Shown piece after piece: positions 1-5,334 of a stretch of DNA of 7,113 nucleotides. The translations under genes and the position numbers were made by a program. This DNA comes from Thermogutta sp. (GTDB taxonomy: Bacteria; Planctomycetota; Planctomycetia; Pirellulales; Thermoguttaceae): contig NZ_JACIYL010000168.1 of the NCBI RefSeq assembly GCF_014359955.1, forward strand, positions 1 through 7,113, in the 5' to 3' direction. The notes beneath the pieces are model-generated. The model worked only from the letters and a program-made list of their open reading frames with translations, was not told where the DNA came from and did not search any database. Each line of letters begins with the position of its first letter. The first letter of the stretch is position 1.

Positions 1-1
1 G

Positions 2-316
2 TTGGGGGGCACCCTCGCAGAAGCGACGGAGGAGGTTTTGCGCGGATTGCGCGAGTACGGCAGGGCACTTGGGCTCGCCTTCCAGATCACGGACGACTTG
101 CTTGATCTTGAAGGTGATGAAAAATTGGTAGGGAAACGCTTGAAAAAGGACGACGCTCAGAAAAAATTGACATTCCCTCGCTTTTTGGGAATCGAGAAAA
201 GCCGCGAGATGGTTGGGCAACTCCTTTCTCGGGCGGCCGAGGCTTTAGCAGAATTACCGATCGATGGACGCCATCTCGTGGCACTGGCCTTTTTTGTGGG
301 GACTCGGAAACACTGA
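2..316 (+). CDS. Polyprenyl diphosphate synthase, C-terminal fragment (5' end outside window)
   Basis: Isoprenyl diphosphate synthases condense isopentenyl diphosphate with an allylic diphosphate in the cytoplasm to give C15-C20 or longer chains. About 104 residues are visible; the gene begins upstream, and the TTG at base 2 is probably only an internal leucine codon. The second aspartate-rich, Mg-binding motif is clear as FQITDDLLD at fragment residues 27-35. It is followed by the family's Gly-Lys pair (G44, K45) and the KLTFPRFLG segment, which matches the usual 'K.T.P...G' block. The first DDxxD motif and the chain-length-determining residues are off the window, so farnesyl (ispA), geranylgeranyl or longer-chain products cannot be told apart. 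Its TGA overlaps the dxs ATG by one base, which implies translational coupling and a shared isoprenoid operon, as in the ispA-dxs order known from other bacteria. Confidence 0.93.
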   Translation: MGGTLAEATEEVLRGLREYGRALGLAFQITDDLLDLEGDEKLVGKRLKKDDAQKKLTFPRFLGIEKSREMVGQLLSRAAEALAELPIDGRHLVALAFFVGTRKH

Positions 317-2223
317 TGGTCAAGATTCTCAACCACATCAAGTCGCCTCAGGATCTCCAATCGCTCAGCCTCGAGGAACTCCAGGAACTGGCTGGCGAAA
401 TCCGGGAGACGATGTGCCAGCTCCTCGGCACGCGCTCCGCCCATTTTGCCTCCAATTTGGGTGTTGTGGAGCTGACGCTTGCCCTCCACACGGTCTTTGA
501 TTTTTCCCGGGACCGCCTCATTTGGGATACCGGCCATCAGGTGTATCCCCACAAAATGATCACGGGACGGTTCGATCGCTTTCACACGATCCGAACCAAA
601 GGTGGTTTGATGGGCTATCCCAACCCGGCGGAAAGCCCCTACGATCTGTTCATGACCGGCCATGCGGGATGCAGCATTTCCACGGCTGTCGGGATGAAAT
701 GCGGCGATGATCTGGTTCGACCGGAAGAGCACCGCCATGTAGTGGCGGTCATCGGCGACGGAGCATTTCCCTCGGGAATCGTCTCCGAGGCGATGAACCA
801 CGCGGGATGGCTTAAAAAGCCGCTCATTGTCGTCCTCAACGACAACCGGATGTCCATTTGCCAGAGAGTTGGCGGTATCGCGGAATACCTCGATCGCCTC
901 CGCATGGCTCCGCTGTATTCGGGCATTAAGAACGAAGTTTACAATCTGTTGTCCAAGGTGCCGCTGGTCGGCACGTCGATGGAGCGGCTTCTCGATCAGC
1001 TCCGCGACGCGATAAAAGCGGGAATGCTGGGCGGGATGCTGTTTGAAGAACTGGGATTTCGCTACATCGGGCCCATTGACGGTCATAATATCGCCCAACT
1101 TCAGAAGTATCTCCGAATGGTCAAGCAGTTCCCCGGGCCGGTGCTGCTTCACGTGTTGACCGAGAAAGGCCGCGGCTTTCCGCCGGCAGAGCGCGACCCT
1201 CGAACATTTCACGCCCCTGCACCGTTCCACCGGATTAATGGCACTGAGGTCGCTTTCAAGAGCAACGGCTCCTCGGTGACGTTCACGGAAGTGGCACGAA
1301 ACGCCATTCTGGAACAGATGCGCAAGAACAAGCGGGTGGTGGTAATCACGGCCGCCATGTGCCAGGGGAATATGCTCGAACCGGTCCGCGATGAGTTTCC
1401 CGATCGCTATTTCGATGTGGGCATTTGCGAATCGCATGCGGTCGGGTTCGCCGCAGGTTTGGCAAAGGCGGGCGTCCGTCCCATCGTGGATATTTACAGC
1501 ACATTCCTGCAGCGGGCCTATGATCAACTTTTCCAGGAGGTATCCCTGCAGAATCTGCCCGTTGTGTTCATGATGGATCGTGCTGGCGTGGTCGGGGCAG
1601 ATGGTCCGACTCATCATGGTGTGTTTGATCTCGCCTACTTCCGACCTTTCCCGAACGTGACCGTAATGGCCCCCGGCGATGCCGCTGATCTTCCGGCGAT
1701 GCTGGAATTTGCCCTGGCGCATGATGGACCGGTTGCCATCCGATATCCCAAGGCCAAAGCAGAAAAAGTGCCACGGAAATTCACCCCGGTGACACTCGGC
1801 AAGGCCGAGCGCATTCGAGAGGGTGCCGACGGAACAATCATTTGCTGTGGAGCACTTTTGCCCGCATGCGTAGCGGCTGCGGAACAACTGGCTCGGGATG
1901 GGCTCAATTTCGGCGTGATCAATGCCCGATTCGTGAAGCCCCTGGACACCGAGACTATTCTCTCCGCTATCGAGGAAAGTCCGGTCGTGATCACGGTGGA
2001 GGAAGGTGTGCTGCAAGGTGGATTTGGGAGTGCGGTACTGGAAGCCGCAAACGATGCCGGCTTGAATACGTCTCATATCAAGCGATTGGGTATTCCCGAC
2101 CGGTTTGTGGAACATGCCGAGCGAGGGGAACAACTCGCTGATCTCGGACTTGACGCGCAGGGAATCGCCTCGGCCTGTCAACAGGCGGTGGAACGGCGGT
2201 GCCATCGGAGAGCTTTCTCGTGA
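316..2223 (+). CDS. dxs: 1-deoxy-D-xylulose-5-phosphate synthase
   Basis: Dxs condenses pyruvate and glyceraldehyde 3-phosphate, using thiamine diphosphate (TPP), into DXP. This is the entry step of the MEP isoprenoid pathway and also feeds thiamine and pyridoxal synthesis. The 635-residue length is close to the usual 620-640. In order: the substrate/TPP loop GHQVYPHKMITGR (residues 73-85), GHAGCSIS (115-122), the TPP-Mg motif GDG at 147-149 ending in NDN at 175-177, and IGPIDGH (251-257). The pyrimidine domain carries the catalytic glutamate E372 in CESHAV, then YSTFLQRAYDQ (394-404), DRAG (421-424), ADGPTHHG (428-435) and R476 in AIRYP; the C-terminal transketolase domain follows. The ATG start overlaps the upstream stop as TGATG, with only a weak GGGGA about 13 bases ahead, so coupled translation is likely. 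GHAGCS replaces the common GHSSTS and ESH replaces EQH. I infer these are lineage variants, because all catalytic positions I can recognise are kept. Confidence 0.97.
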   Translation: MVKILNHIKSPQDLQSLSLEELQELAGEIRETMCQLLGTRSAHFASNLGVVELTLALHTVFDFSRDRLIWDTGHQVYPHKMITGRFDRFHTIRTKGGLMGYPNPAESPYDLFMTGHAGCSISTAVGMKCGDDLVRPEEHRHVVAVIGDGAFPSGIVSEAMNHAGWLKKPLIVVLNDNRMSICQRVGGIAEYLDRLRMAPLYSGIKNEVYNLLSKVPLVGTSMERLLDQLRDAIKAGMLGGMLFEELGFRYIGPIDGHNIAQLQKYLRMVKQFPGPVLLHVLTEKGRGFPPAERDPRTFHAPAPFHRINGTEVAFKSNGSSVTFTEVARNAILEQMRKNKRVVVITAAMCQGNMLEPVRDEFPDRYFDVGICESHAVGFAAGLAKAGVRPIVDIYSTFLQRAYDQLFQEVSLQNLPVVFMMDRAGVVGADGPTHHGVFDLAYFRPFPNVTVMAPGDAADLPAMLEFALAHDGPVAIRYPKAKAEKVPRKFTPVTLGKAERIREGADGTIICCGALLPACVAAAEQLARDGLNFGVINARFVKPLDTETILSAIEESPVVITVEEGVLQGGFGSAVLEAANDAGLNTSHIKRLGIPDRFVEHAERGEQLADLGLDAQGIASACQQAVERRCHRRAFS

Positions 2224-2265
2224 TCCATGACGGAGTGATGTCAAGCCCGCAACCTGTGCTCCCGC

Positions 2266-2270
2266 GAGAG
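2266..2270 (+). promoter_or_regulatory. Ribosome binding site of nadK
   Basis: GAGAG lies 8 bases before the ATG at 2279, in the 55-base gap after dxs. It supports that ATG as the start and suggests nadK is translated independently of dxs, although probably on the same message. I saw no convincing promoter or terminator in the gap. Confidence 0.6.
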
Positions 2271-2278
2271 ATTCCGCT

Positions 2279-3136
2279 ATGAAGGTGATCATCCTTGGAT
2301 ACGGGGGTCGGCCGGATGTCGTGCGGGAGGTCAACCGCCTGAAATCGATGATCGAGCGGTATGCCGAGATTCTGATCATCGACCTGACGGGTGAGGCAGA
2401 TCTGTCCCAATATCAGGCCGATTTTGCGATCGTTTTCGGGGGTGACGGTTCAATTCTGCGGGCGGCTCGACAGATGGGGAACCGGCAACTCCCGGTCATT
2501 GCCGTCAATCTCGGCCGGTTGGGGTTTCTGGCAGATATTTCACCACACGAACTGGAGGCTGTGCTGGTGCTCGCGGAGCGCGGCCCACTTCCCATCATCG
2601 ATCATCTGATGCTCCATTGCGAGCTGATGCGCGACAGCCAAAGTTGTGGGTCGTGGCTGGCGCTCAACGAGATCGCCATTCTCAACGGCCCGCCTTTCAG
2701 TTTGCTGGATGTGGAACTTTGGGTGGACCACGACCTGGCCACGGTGTACTCCGGGGATGGATTGATTCTCGCTACCCCGGTGGGATCCACAGCGCACTCC
2801 CTTTCTGCGGGTGGTCCCATCCTTCGTAAAGATCTGGATGCGGTCGTCATCTCCCCCATCAGTCCGCATACGCTGTCCAATCGACCGGTCGTCGATTCCG
2901 CAGATCGCACCTATGAATTGCGGGTCCTCAATCCTCAGCCCAACACGATGCTGGTCATCGACGGGCAGGCGATCGACACTCTGCGGATAGAAGATTGCGT
3001 ACGGGTTCGTCGCGCCGAACCGCGATTTCAGCTCGTTAGTGCTCCGGGGCACAGCTATTACCGAACGCTTCGGGAAAAGCTCGGTTGGGGCGGCCATACC
3101 CGCTCCAGTGTCCCCCCCATCCAAAACATTCCGTGA
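2279..3136 (+). CDS. nadK: NAD(+) kinase
   Basis: NAD kinase phosphorylates NAD to NADP with ATP or polyphosphate in the cytoplasm and is the only known route to NADP in bacteria. The 285-residue product has the family motifs in order: FGGDGSILRAAR (residues 53-64, with the GGDG nucleotide-binding loop and D56), NLGRLGFLADI (77-87), the NE pair at 130-131, GDGLILATPVGSTAHS (159-174), SAGGPIL (176-182) and PHTLSNRPVV (196-205). The C-terminal YYRTLREKLGWGG resembles the end of other NAD kinases. The nearly universal STAY is STAH here (H173). The start is set by a GAGAG 8 bases upstream. Placement after a prenyl synthase and dxs suggests a unit linking NADP supply to isoprenoid synthesis, since the next MEP enzyme (Dxr) consumes NADPH. 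This link is inferred from position only. The last dozen residues after the GWGG are a low-complexity tail. Confidence 0.96.
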   Translation: MKVIILGYGGRPDVVREVNRLKSMIERYAEILIIDLTGEADLSQYQADFAIVFGGDGSILRAARQMGNRQLPVIAVNLGRLGFLADISPHELEAVLVLAERGPLPIIDHLMLHCELMRDSQSCGSWLALNEIAILNGPPFSLLDVELWVDHDLATVYSGDGLILATPVGSTAHSLSAGGPILRKDLDAVVISPISPHTLSNRPVVDSADRTYELRVLNPQPNTMLVIDGQAIDTLRIEDCVRVRRAEPRFQLVSAPGHSYYRTLREKLGWGGHTRSSVPPIQNIP

Positions 3137-3145
3137 CACCCGCTG

Positions 3146-3175
3146 TGCCCCTCGGCCCAAGCACGGGCAGATTTT
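3146..3175 (+). terminator. Weak candidate terminator after nadK
   Basis: Nine bases after the nadK stop, TGCCC (3146-3150) can pair with GGGCA (3165-3169), followed by GATTTT. Alternatively GCCC (3155-3158) pairs with the same GGGC around a six-base loop. The T-run is short and the stem only 4-5 bp, so intrinsic termination here is possible but not strong. Confidence 0.25.
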
Positions 3176-3357
3176 CCGAAGCACGCCGTTTTGCACAAGA
3201 AGTGCCCGGTGATTTGTCGAGCCATGGTCCCATTGGCTGCGGCTCGGATGGGCAGAGGGACGCTTTCCTTCCGCGGTCAAACCCTGCCATAAAACTCTAC
3301 CCTTTTTCCACAGAAATCCCACCTTTCCAAAAGGCAGCGATTCCAAGAAATTGACCT

Positions 3358-3385
3358 TTGCGACCAAGCGTTCTCCTTTTATAAC
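3358..3385 (+). promoter_or_regulatory. Candidate sigma70-type promoter for the secreted-protein gene
   Basis: TTGCGA (3358-3363) and TATAAC (3380-3385) are spaced by 16 bases and match the housekeeping consensus at 4/6 and 5/6 positions. Transcription would start near 3392, leaving a leader of about 120 bases before the ATG at 3512. A TTGACC at 3351 is a better -35 by sequence, but its 23-base spacing is too long. Promoter rules in planctomycetes are poorly known, so this is tentative. Confidence 0.35.
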
Positions 3386-3499
3386 AGTGTCGGTCGGTAT
3401 CACGGCCATTGGTTATTTTGCGGCTGCACGCCGGTGTTCATGGACAATAAGGGGAATTGAATCGCCTGGGCTCGGATGAATCGTTTCCACCACAGTGAC

Positions 3500-3504
3500 A
3501 GGGA
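3500..3504 (+). promoter_or_regulatory. Ribosome binding site that decides the start at 3512
   Basis: AGGGA lies 7 bases before the ATG at 3512. The in-frame ATG at 3476 has no comparable site, and starting there would put 12 polar residues (MNRFHHSDRDVI) ahead of the signal peptide. Both points favour 3512. Confidence 0.65.
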
Positions 3505-3511
3505 CGTCATC

Positions 3512-4432
3512 ATGTTTCTTACAAAACGCCATATCTTGATGAGCGCTTGTGTGGTTTGTTCGCTCGTAGCCGGTCTTGCAAGGTTCTGCGCCGGAGACGA
3601 ATCGGAGAAGACCTCTGGTTCTCAACCCACTCGCTATCGCCTCCGCTACAACCTTCAGCCCGGCGAGGAGCTTCGCTGGCGCGTCATCCACAGAGCGAGC
3701 GTTCGCACGATCGTGACCCAAACCGAGCAGACGGCCGAGACGGTGACCCAGTCCGTCAAAACTTGGAAGGTTCTTTCCCGGCAGCCAGACGGAACAGTGA
3801 CCTTCCAACTGCAAGTGGACGATGTGGATATGACACATCGCATCGGGGGACGTCCTGAGGTTCGCTATTCAACCCGGGAGAAACAGGAGCCACCCCTGGG
3901 ATTTGAGGACGTCGCCAAGACGGTGGGCAAGCCGCTTGCCAGGATTACGCTGGATACTCGGGGCCATGTCCTCGAAAGGGAACAACTCGAACCCGATGCC
4001 TTTCAGACCCACGGCTACCTGACAGTCCCATTTCCGGAAGACCCCGTGGCCGTCGGTGAATCATGGACTTTTCCCGATGAAATCATGGTGCCGCTGCGGA
4101 ATGGAACAGTCAAAAAAGTCAAAGTGCAGCAGAAATTCACGCTTGTGTCTGTGAAGAATGACGTGGCCACAATCGACGTAAAAAACCAGGTGCTCACGCC
4201 GATCGATGATCCCGAAGTGGAAGTTCAGCTCGTCCAGCGATTGAGCGAGGGCACCATCAAGTTCGATGTCGCGGCCGGACACATTCTTTCCCAGGAGATC
4301 GAGGTCGATCGCCAGGTCGTCGGGTTCCAGGGACCGGCAAGCAGCTTTCACTATCGTACCCGATTTACTGAGGATTTCCTCGTCGATAAGGTGGCGAAGC
4401 GTCAGAAGTCTGCGCAGCAACTTGGTCGCTAG
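3512..4432 (+). CDS. Secreted beta-rich protein of unknown function
   Basis: I cannot assign a function. The 306-residue product starts with a typical Sec signal peptide: MFLTKRHILM, a hydrophobic stretch (SACVVCSLVAGLA), then RFCAGDE. Cleavage is probably near residue 27-29; no proper lipobox precedes the cysteine. The mature part lacks membrane helices and alternates short hydrophobic and charged strands. It has RYRLRYNLQPGEELRWRV (41-58), PLARITLDTRGHVLE (141-155), a PFPEDPVAVGESWTFP block (173-188) and GTIKFDVAAGHILSQEIE (247-264). That pattern of 'LQPGE' start, 'D..G.V' turn and 'P..P..VGESW' block resembles planctomycete secreted proteins of the DUF6263-like type; this is recollection, not a search result. 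An in-frame start at 3476 would add 12 residues but lacks a ribosome binding site. The gene probably has its own promoter and converges on the minus-strand gene 35 bases downstream. Confidence 0.85.
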   Translation: MFLTKRHILMSACVVCSLVAGLARFCAGDESEKTSGSQPTRYRLRYNLQPGEELRWRVIHRASVRTIVTQTEQTAETVTQSVKTWKVLSRQPDGTVTFQLQVDDVDMTHRIGGRPEVRYSTREKQEPPLGFEDVAKTVGKPLARITLDTRGHVLEREQLEPDAFQTHGYLTVPFPEDPVAVGESWTFPDEIMVPLRNGTVKKVKVQQKFTLVSVKNDVATIDVKNQVLTPIDDPEVEVQLVQRLSEGTIKFDVAAGHILSQEIEVDRQVVGFQGPASSFHYRTRFTEDFLVDKVAKRQKSAQQLGR

Positions 4433-4439
4433 AGGGCGA

Positions 4440-4469
4440 GAGGTCGCGCGCCCGGCTGGCGGGCACCTC
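4440..4469. terminator. Candidate shared hairpin between convergent genes
   Basis: GAGGT (4440-4444) pairs with ACCTC (4465-4469), and GCCCG (4450-4454) with CGGGC (4460-4464) around loop GCTGG, with a five-base bulge on the left arm. It sits between the two converging stop codons and overlaps the TGA of the minus-strand gene. There is no T-run on either side, so it may only slow polymerase or protect 3' ends. Confidence 0.35.
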
Positions 4470-5010
4470 ACAGTCGCGCGGCTTCATACTCATAGTGGTC
4501 CGTCAGGAGCCACCGATTGTTGACCTTTTCAAAGAGGACGGTAAATCGAGCCGCGTAGGCTTCGTAGATGTGTTCCGCTGTTTTCTCCCGAAATTCGTAG
4601 CGAAAAACCGCAAAAAAACGTGCTTCTGCCGTGGGCGGATTCGTCCGGGGATTGACCTCGATCTTCAAATCGGAAATGTGAATCCCGGTGAAGCGGACGA
4701 GGTTCATTGCCCAAATGGCTCTTTCCCGCGTCTTGACGGCGGAGGGGGAGAGAAACGTCAGGACCCGTTCCAGATCGTTGTCGCGGAGGGCGGAAACACC
4801 TTCACGGATCGTCTGTTCGACGGCCTCCCGGTCCGTTACTACAAGGTAGTCCGCCAGGAGCACCAGCCCCAGCACCATGGCTGCTCCTCCCATTCCCCAC
4901 AGGAAAGGCTTCTGAACGGTAGCAACAAAGAAAAGGCCGAGGATCGCCTCCACGATCACAATAATGACCACCACAGGAGTGGGATCGTCAACAATCCAGC
5001 TCAGGTTCAT
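4468..5010 (-). CDS. Membrane protein with two helices and an NTF2/SnoaL-like tail, function unknown
   Basis: The 180-residue product has two hydrophobic helices close together, about residues 12-32 (VVVIIVIVEAILGLFFVATV) and 37-57 (WGMGGAAMVLGLVLLADYLVV), joined by a very short turn. A soluble domain of about 115 residues follows. Its pattern, an N-terminal helix with 'VEQTIREGVSALRDNDLERVLTFLSP' spacing, alternating strands with FFAVFRYEF and ARFTVLFEK, and an ending NRWLLTDHYEYE, fits the cone-shaped NTF2/SnoaL-like fold. That fold is often a ligand-binding or protein-association module without conserved catalysis. The start is uncertain. ATG 5010 puts the first helix near the N terminus but has no clear ribosome binding site. 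A GTG at 5073 would add 21 residues with three cysteines, behind a GGGGAG 11 bases away. The gene converges with the secreted-protein gene and diverges from the large toroid gene. The overlapping plus-strand open frame (4495-5280) was rejected as a shadow. Confidence 0.75.
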   Translation of the reverse strand: MNLSWIVDDPTPVVVIIVIVEAILGLFFVATVQKPFLWGMGGAAMVLGLVLLADYLVVTDREAVEQTIREGVSALRDNDLERVLTFLSPSAVKTRERAIWAMNLVRFTGIHISDLKIEVNPRTNPPTAEARFFAVFRYEFREKTAEHIYEAYAARFTVLFEKVNNRWLLTDHYEYEAARL

Positions 5011-5035
5011 TTTGGCATCACATGCTTGACAGCTA

Positions 5036-5061
5036 GAGTTCGCGAGATCCCCGCAGAACTC
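5036..5061. repeat. Inverted repeat / hairpin upstream of the minus-strand gene
   Basis: GAGTTCGCG (5036-5044) pairs with CGC-A-GAACTC (5052-5061). This gives a 9-bp stem with one bulged A and a seven-base loop. If the minus-strand gene starts at 5010, the hairpin lies in its 5' leader about 25 bases before the ATG. If it starts at GTG 5073, the hairpin is coding. It could be a leader structure or a protein-binding palindrome; no T-run follows on the minus strand, so it is not a typical terminator. Confidence 0.45.
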
Positions 5062-5269
5062 CCAATCTTCCACCCAGCCAGAGACTCCCCAGCGCGGAGT
5101 TCGCTTCTATTTTGGCCAATTCGGCGGGAAAACGAAACAACCTCCAGCGGGTTCGTCAGAGAGGATTCGATACGTGTTTCGCCTCTCCCGGCGGGAAAGT
5201 GCCAGACTCACAAAAAACGGCAGGCTTGCGTCAAAGAGGAAGGAAAAACGTGGGTTTTTTCGTTCAGGC

Positions 5270-5278
5270 TGATACAAT
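5270..5278 (+). promoter_or_regulatory. Candidate extended -10 promoter of the toroid gene
   Basis: TGATACAAT matches the extended -10 form TGnTATAAT with one mismatch. No good -35 is seen 16-18 bases upstream (around TGGGTT), which is acceptable for an extended -10 promoter. Transcription would begin near 5285, just before the Shine-Dalgarno of the mini-ORF at 5301 and about 50 bases before the ATG at 5335. Confidence 0.4.
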
Positions 5279-5300
5279 GACGATTAGGGAAGGCGTTCCG

Positions 5301-5315
5301 ATGCCCTATCGATGA
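5301..5315 (+). CDS. Possible four-codon leader ORF (MPYR)
   Basis: ATG-CCC-TAT-CGA-TGA is preceded by GGGAAGG (5287-5293) with 7-base spacing, the strongest ribosome binding site in this part of the window. It ends 19 bases before the ATG of the toroid gene, which itself has only a weak upstream GG. Ribosomes loaded here could reinitiate at 5335. The frame is open upstream to 5112, so an ATG at 5277 (MTIREGV...) is an alternative start, but that ATG overlaps the proposed -10. A chance occurrence cannot be excluded. Confidence 0.25.
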   Translation: MPYR

Positions 5316-5334
5316 GACATTGCCATCTGGTCCG

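Larger units (their letters stand above)
3137..3511. other. Intergenic region, no gene seen
   Basis: About 375 bases separate nadK from the next start codon. Open frames here are short and their translations rich in proline, serine and arginine with no recognisable motif. The stretch holds the weak hairpin after nadK and a candidate promoter near 3358-3385. It also has a small CCTTT/AAAGG stem (3322-3334), a GTCGGTCGGT direct repeat (3389-3398) and a six-codon open frame (3440-3460) without a well-placed ribosome binding site. I see no tRNA, riboswitch consensus or mobile-element end. Confidence 0.6.
5011..5334. other. Divergent intergenic region
   Basis: About 324 bases lie between the minus-strand membrane-protein gene and the plus-strand toroid gene. 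They hold a bulged 9-bp hairpin (5036-5061), an ACTCC/GGAGT inverted repeat (5084-5100), A-rich and T-rich runs that are partly complementary (AAAAAAC 5212-5218, GTTTTTT 5254-5260), an extended -10 element and a mini-ORF. I found no good promoter for the minus-strand gene and no tRNA or mobile-element sequence. Confidence 0.6.

Noticed and set aside
157..2379. A 740-codon open frame on the minus strand opposite dxs
   Set aside because: It lies almost wholly antisense to dxs, whose motifs are unmistakable. The translation is rich in His, Arg and Ser with no domain pattern; long antisense frames are expected opposite GC-rich coding sequence.
3351..3385. TTGACC with TATAAC as the promoter pair
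   Set aside because: The 23-base spacing is outside the working range of sigma70-type promoters; TTGCGA at 3358 with 16 bases is preferred.
2540..3409. A 289-codon minus-strand open frame opposite nadK
   Set aside because: It is antisense to the conserved NAD kinase motifs and its translation has no recognisable pattern.
3476..3511. Upstream ATG at 3476 as the start of the secreted-protein gene
   Set aside because: It has no ribosome binding site at a proper distance and would place 12 polar residues before the signal peptide; ATG 3512 has AGGGA 7 bases away.
5212..5260. AAAAAAC / GTTTTTT complementary runs as a terminator
   Set aside because: The arms are 35 bases apart, AT-only apart from one pair, and lie upstream of a gene start rather than after a gene.
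4495..5280. A 261-codon plus-strand open frame opposite the membrane-protein gene
   Set aside because: The translation has no domain pattern and runs past the likely start of the minus-strand gene into the divergent promoter region. The minus-strand frame shows membrane helices and a fold-like pattern.
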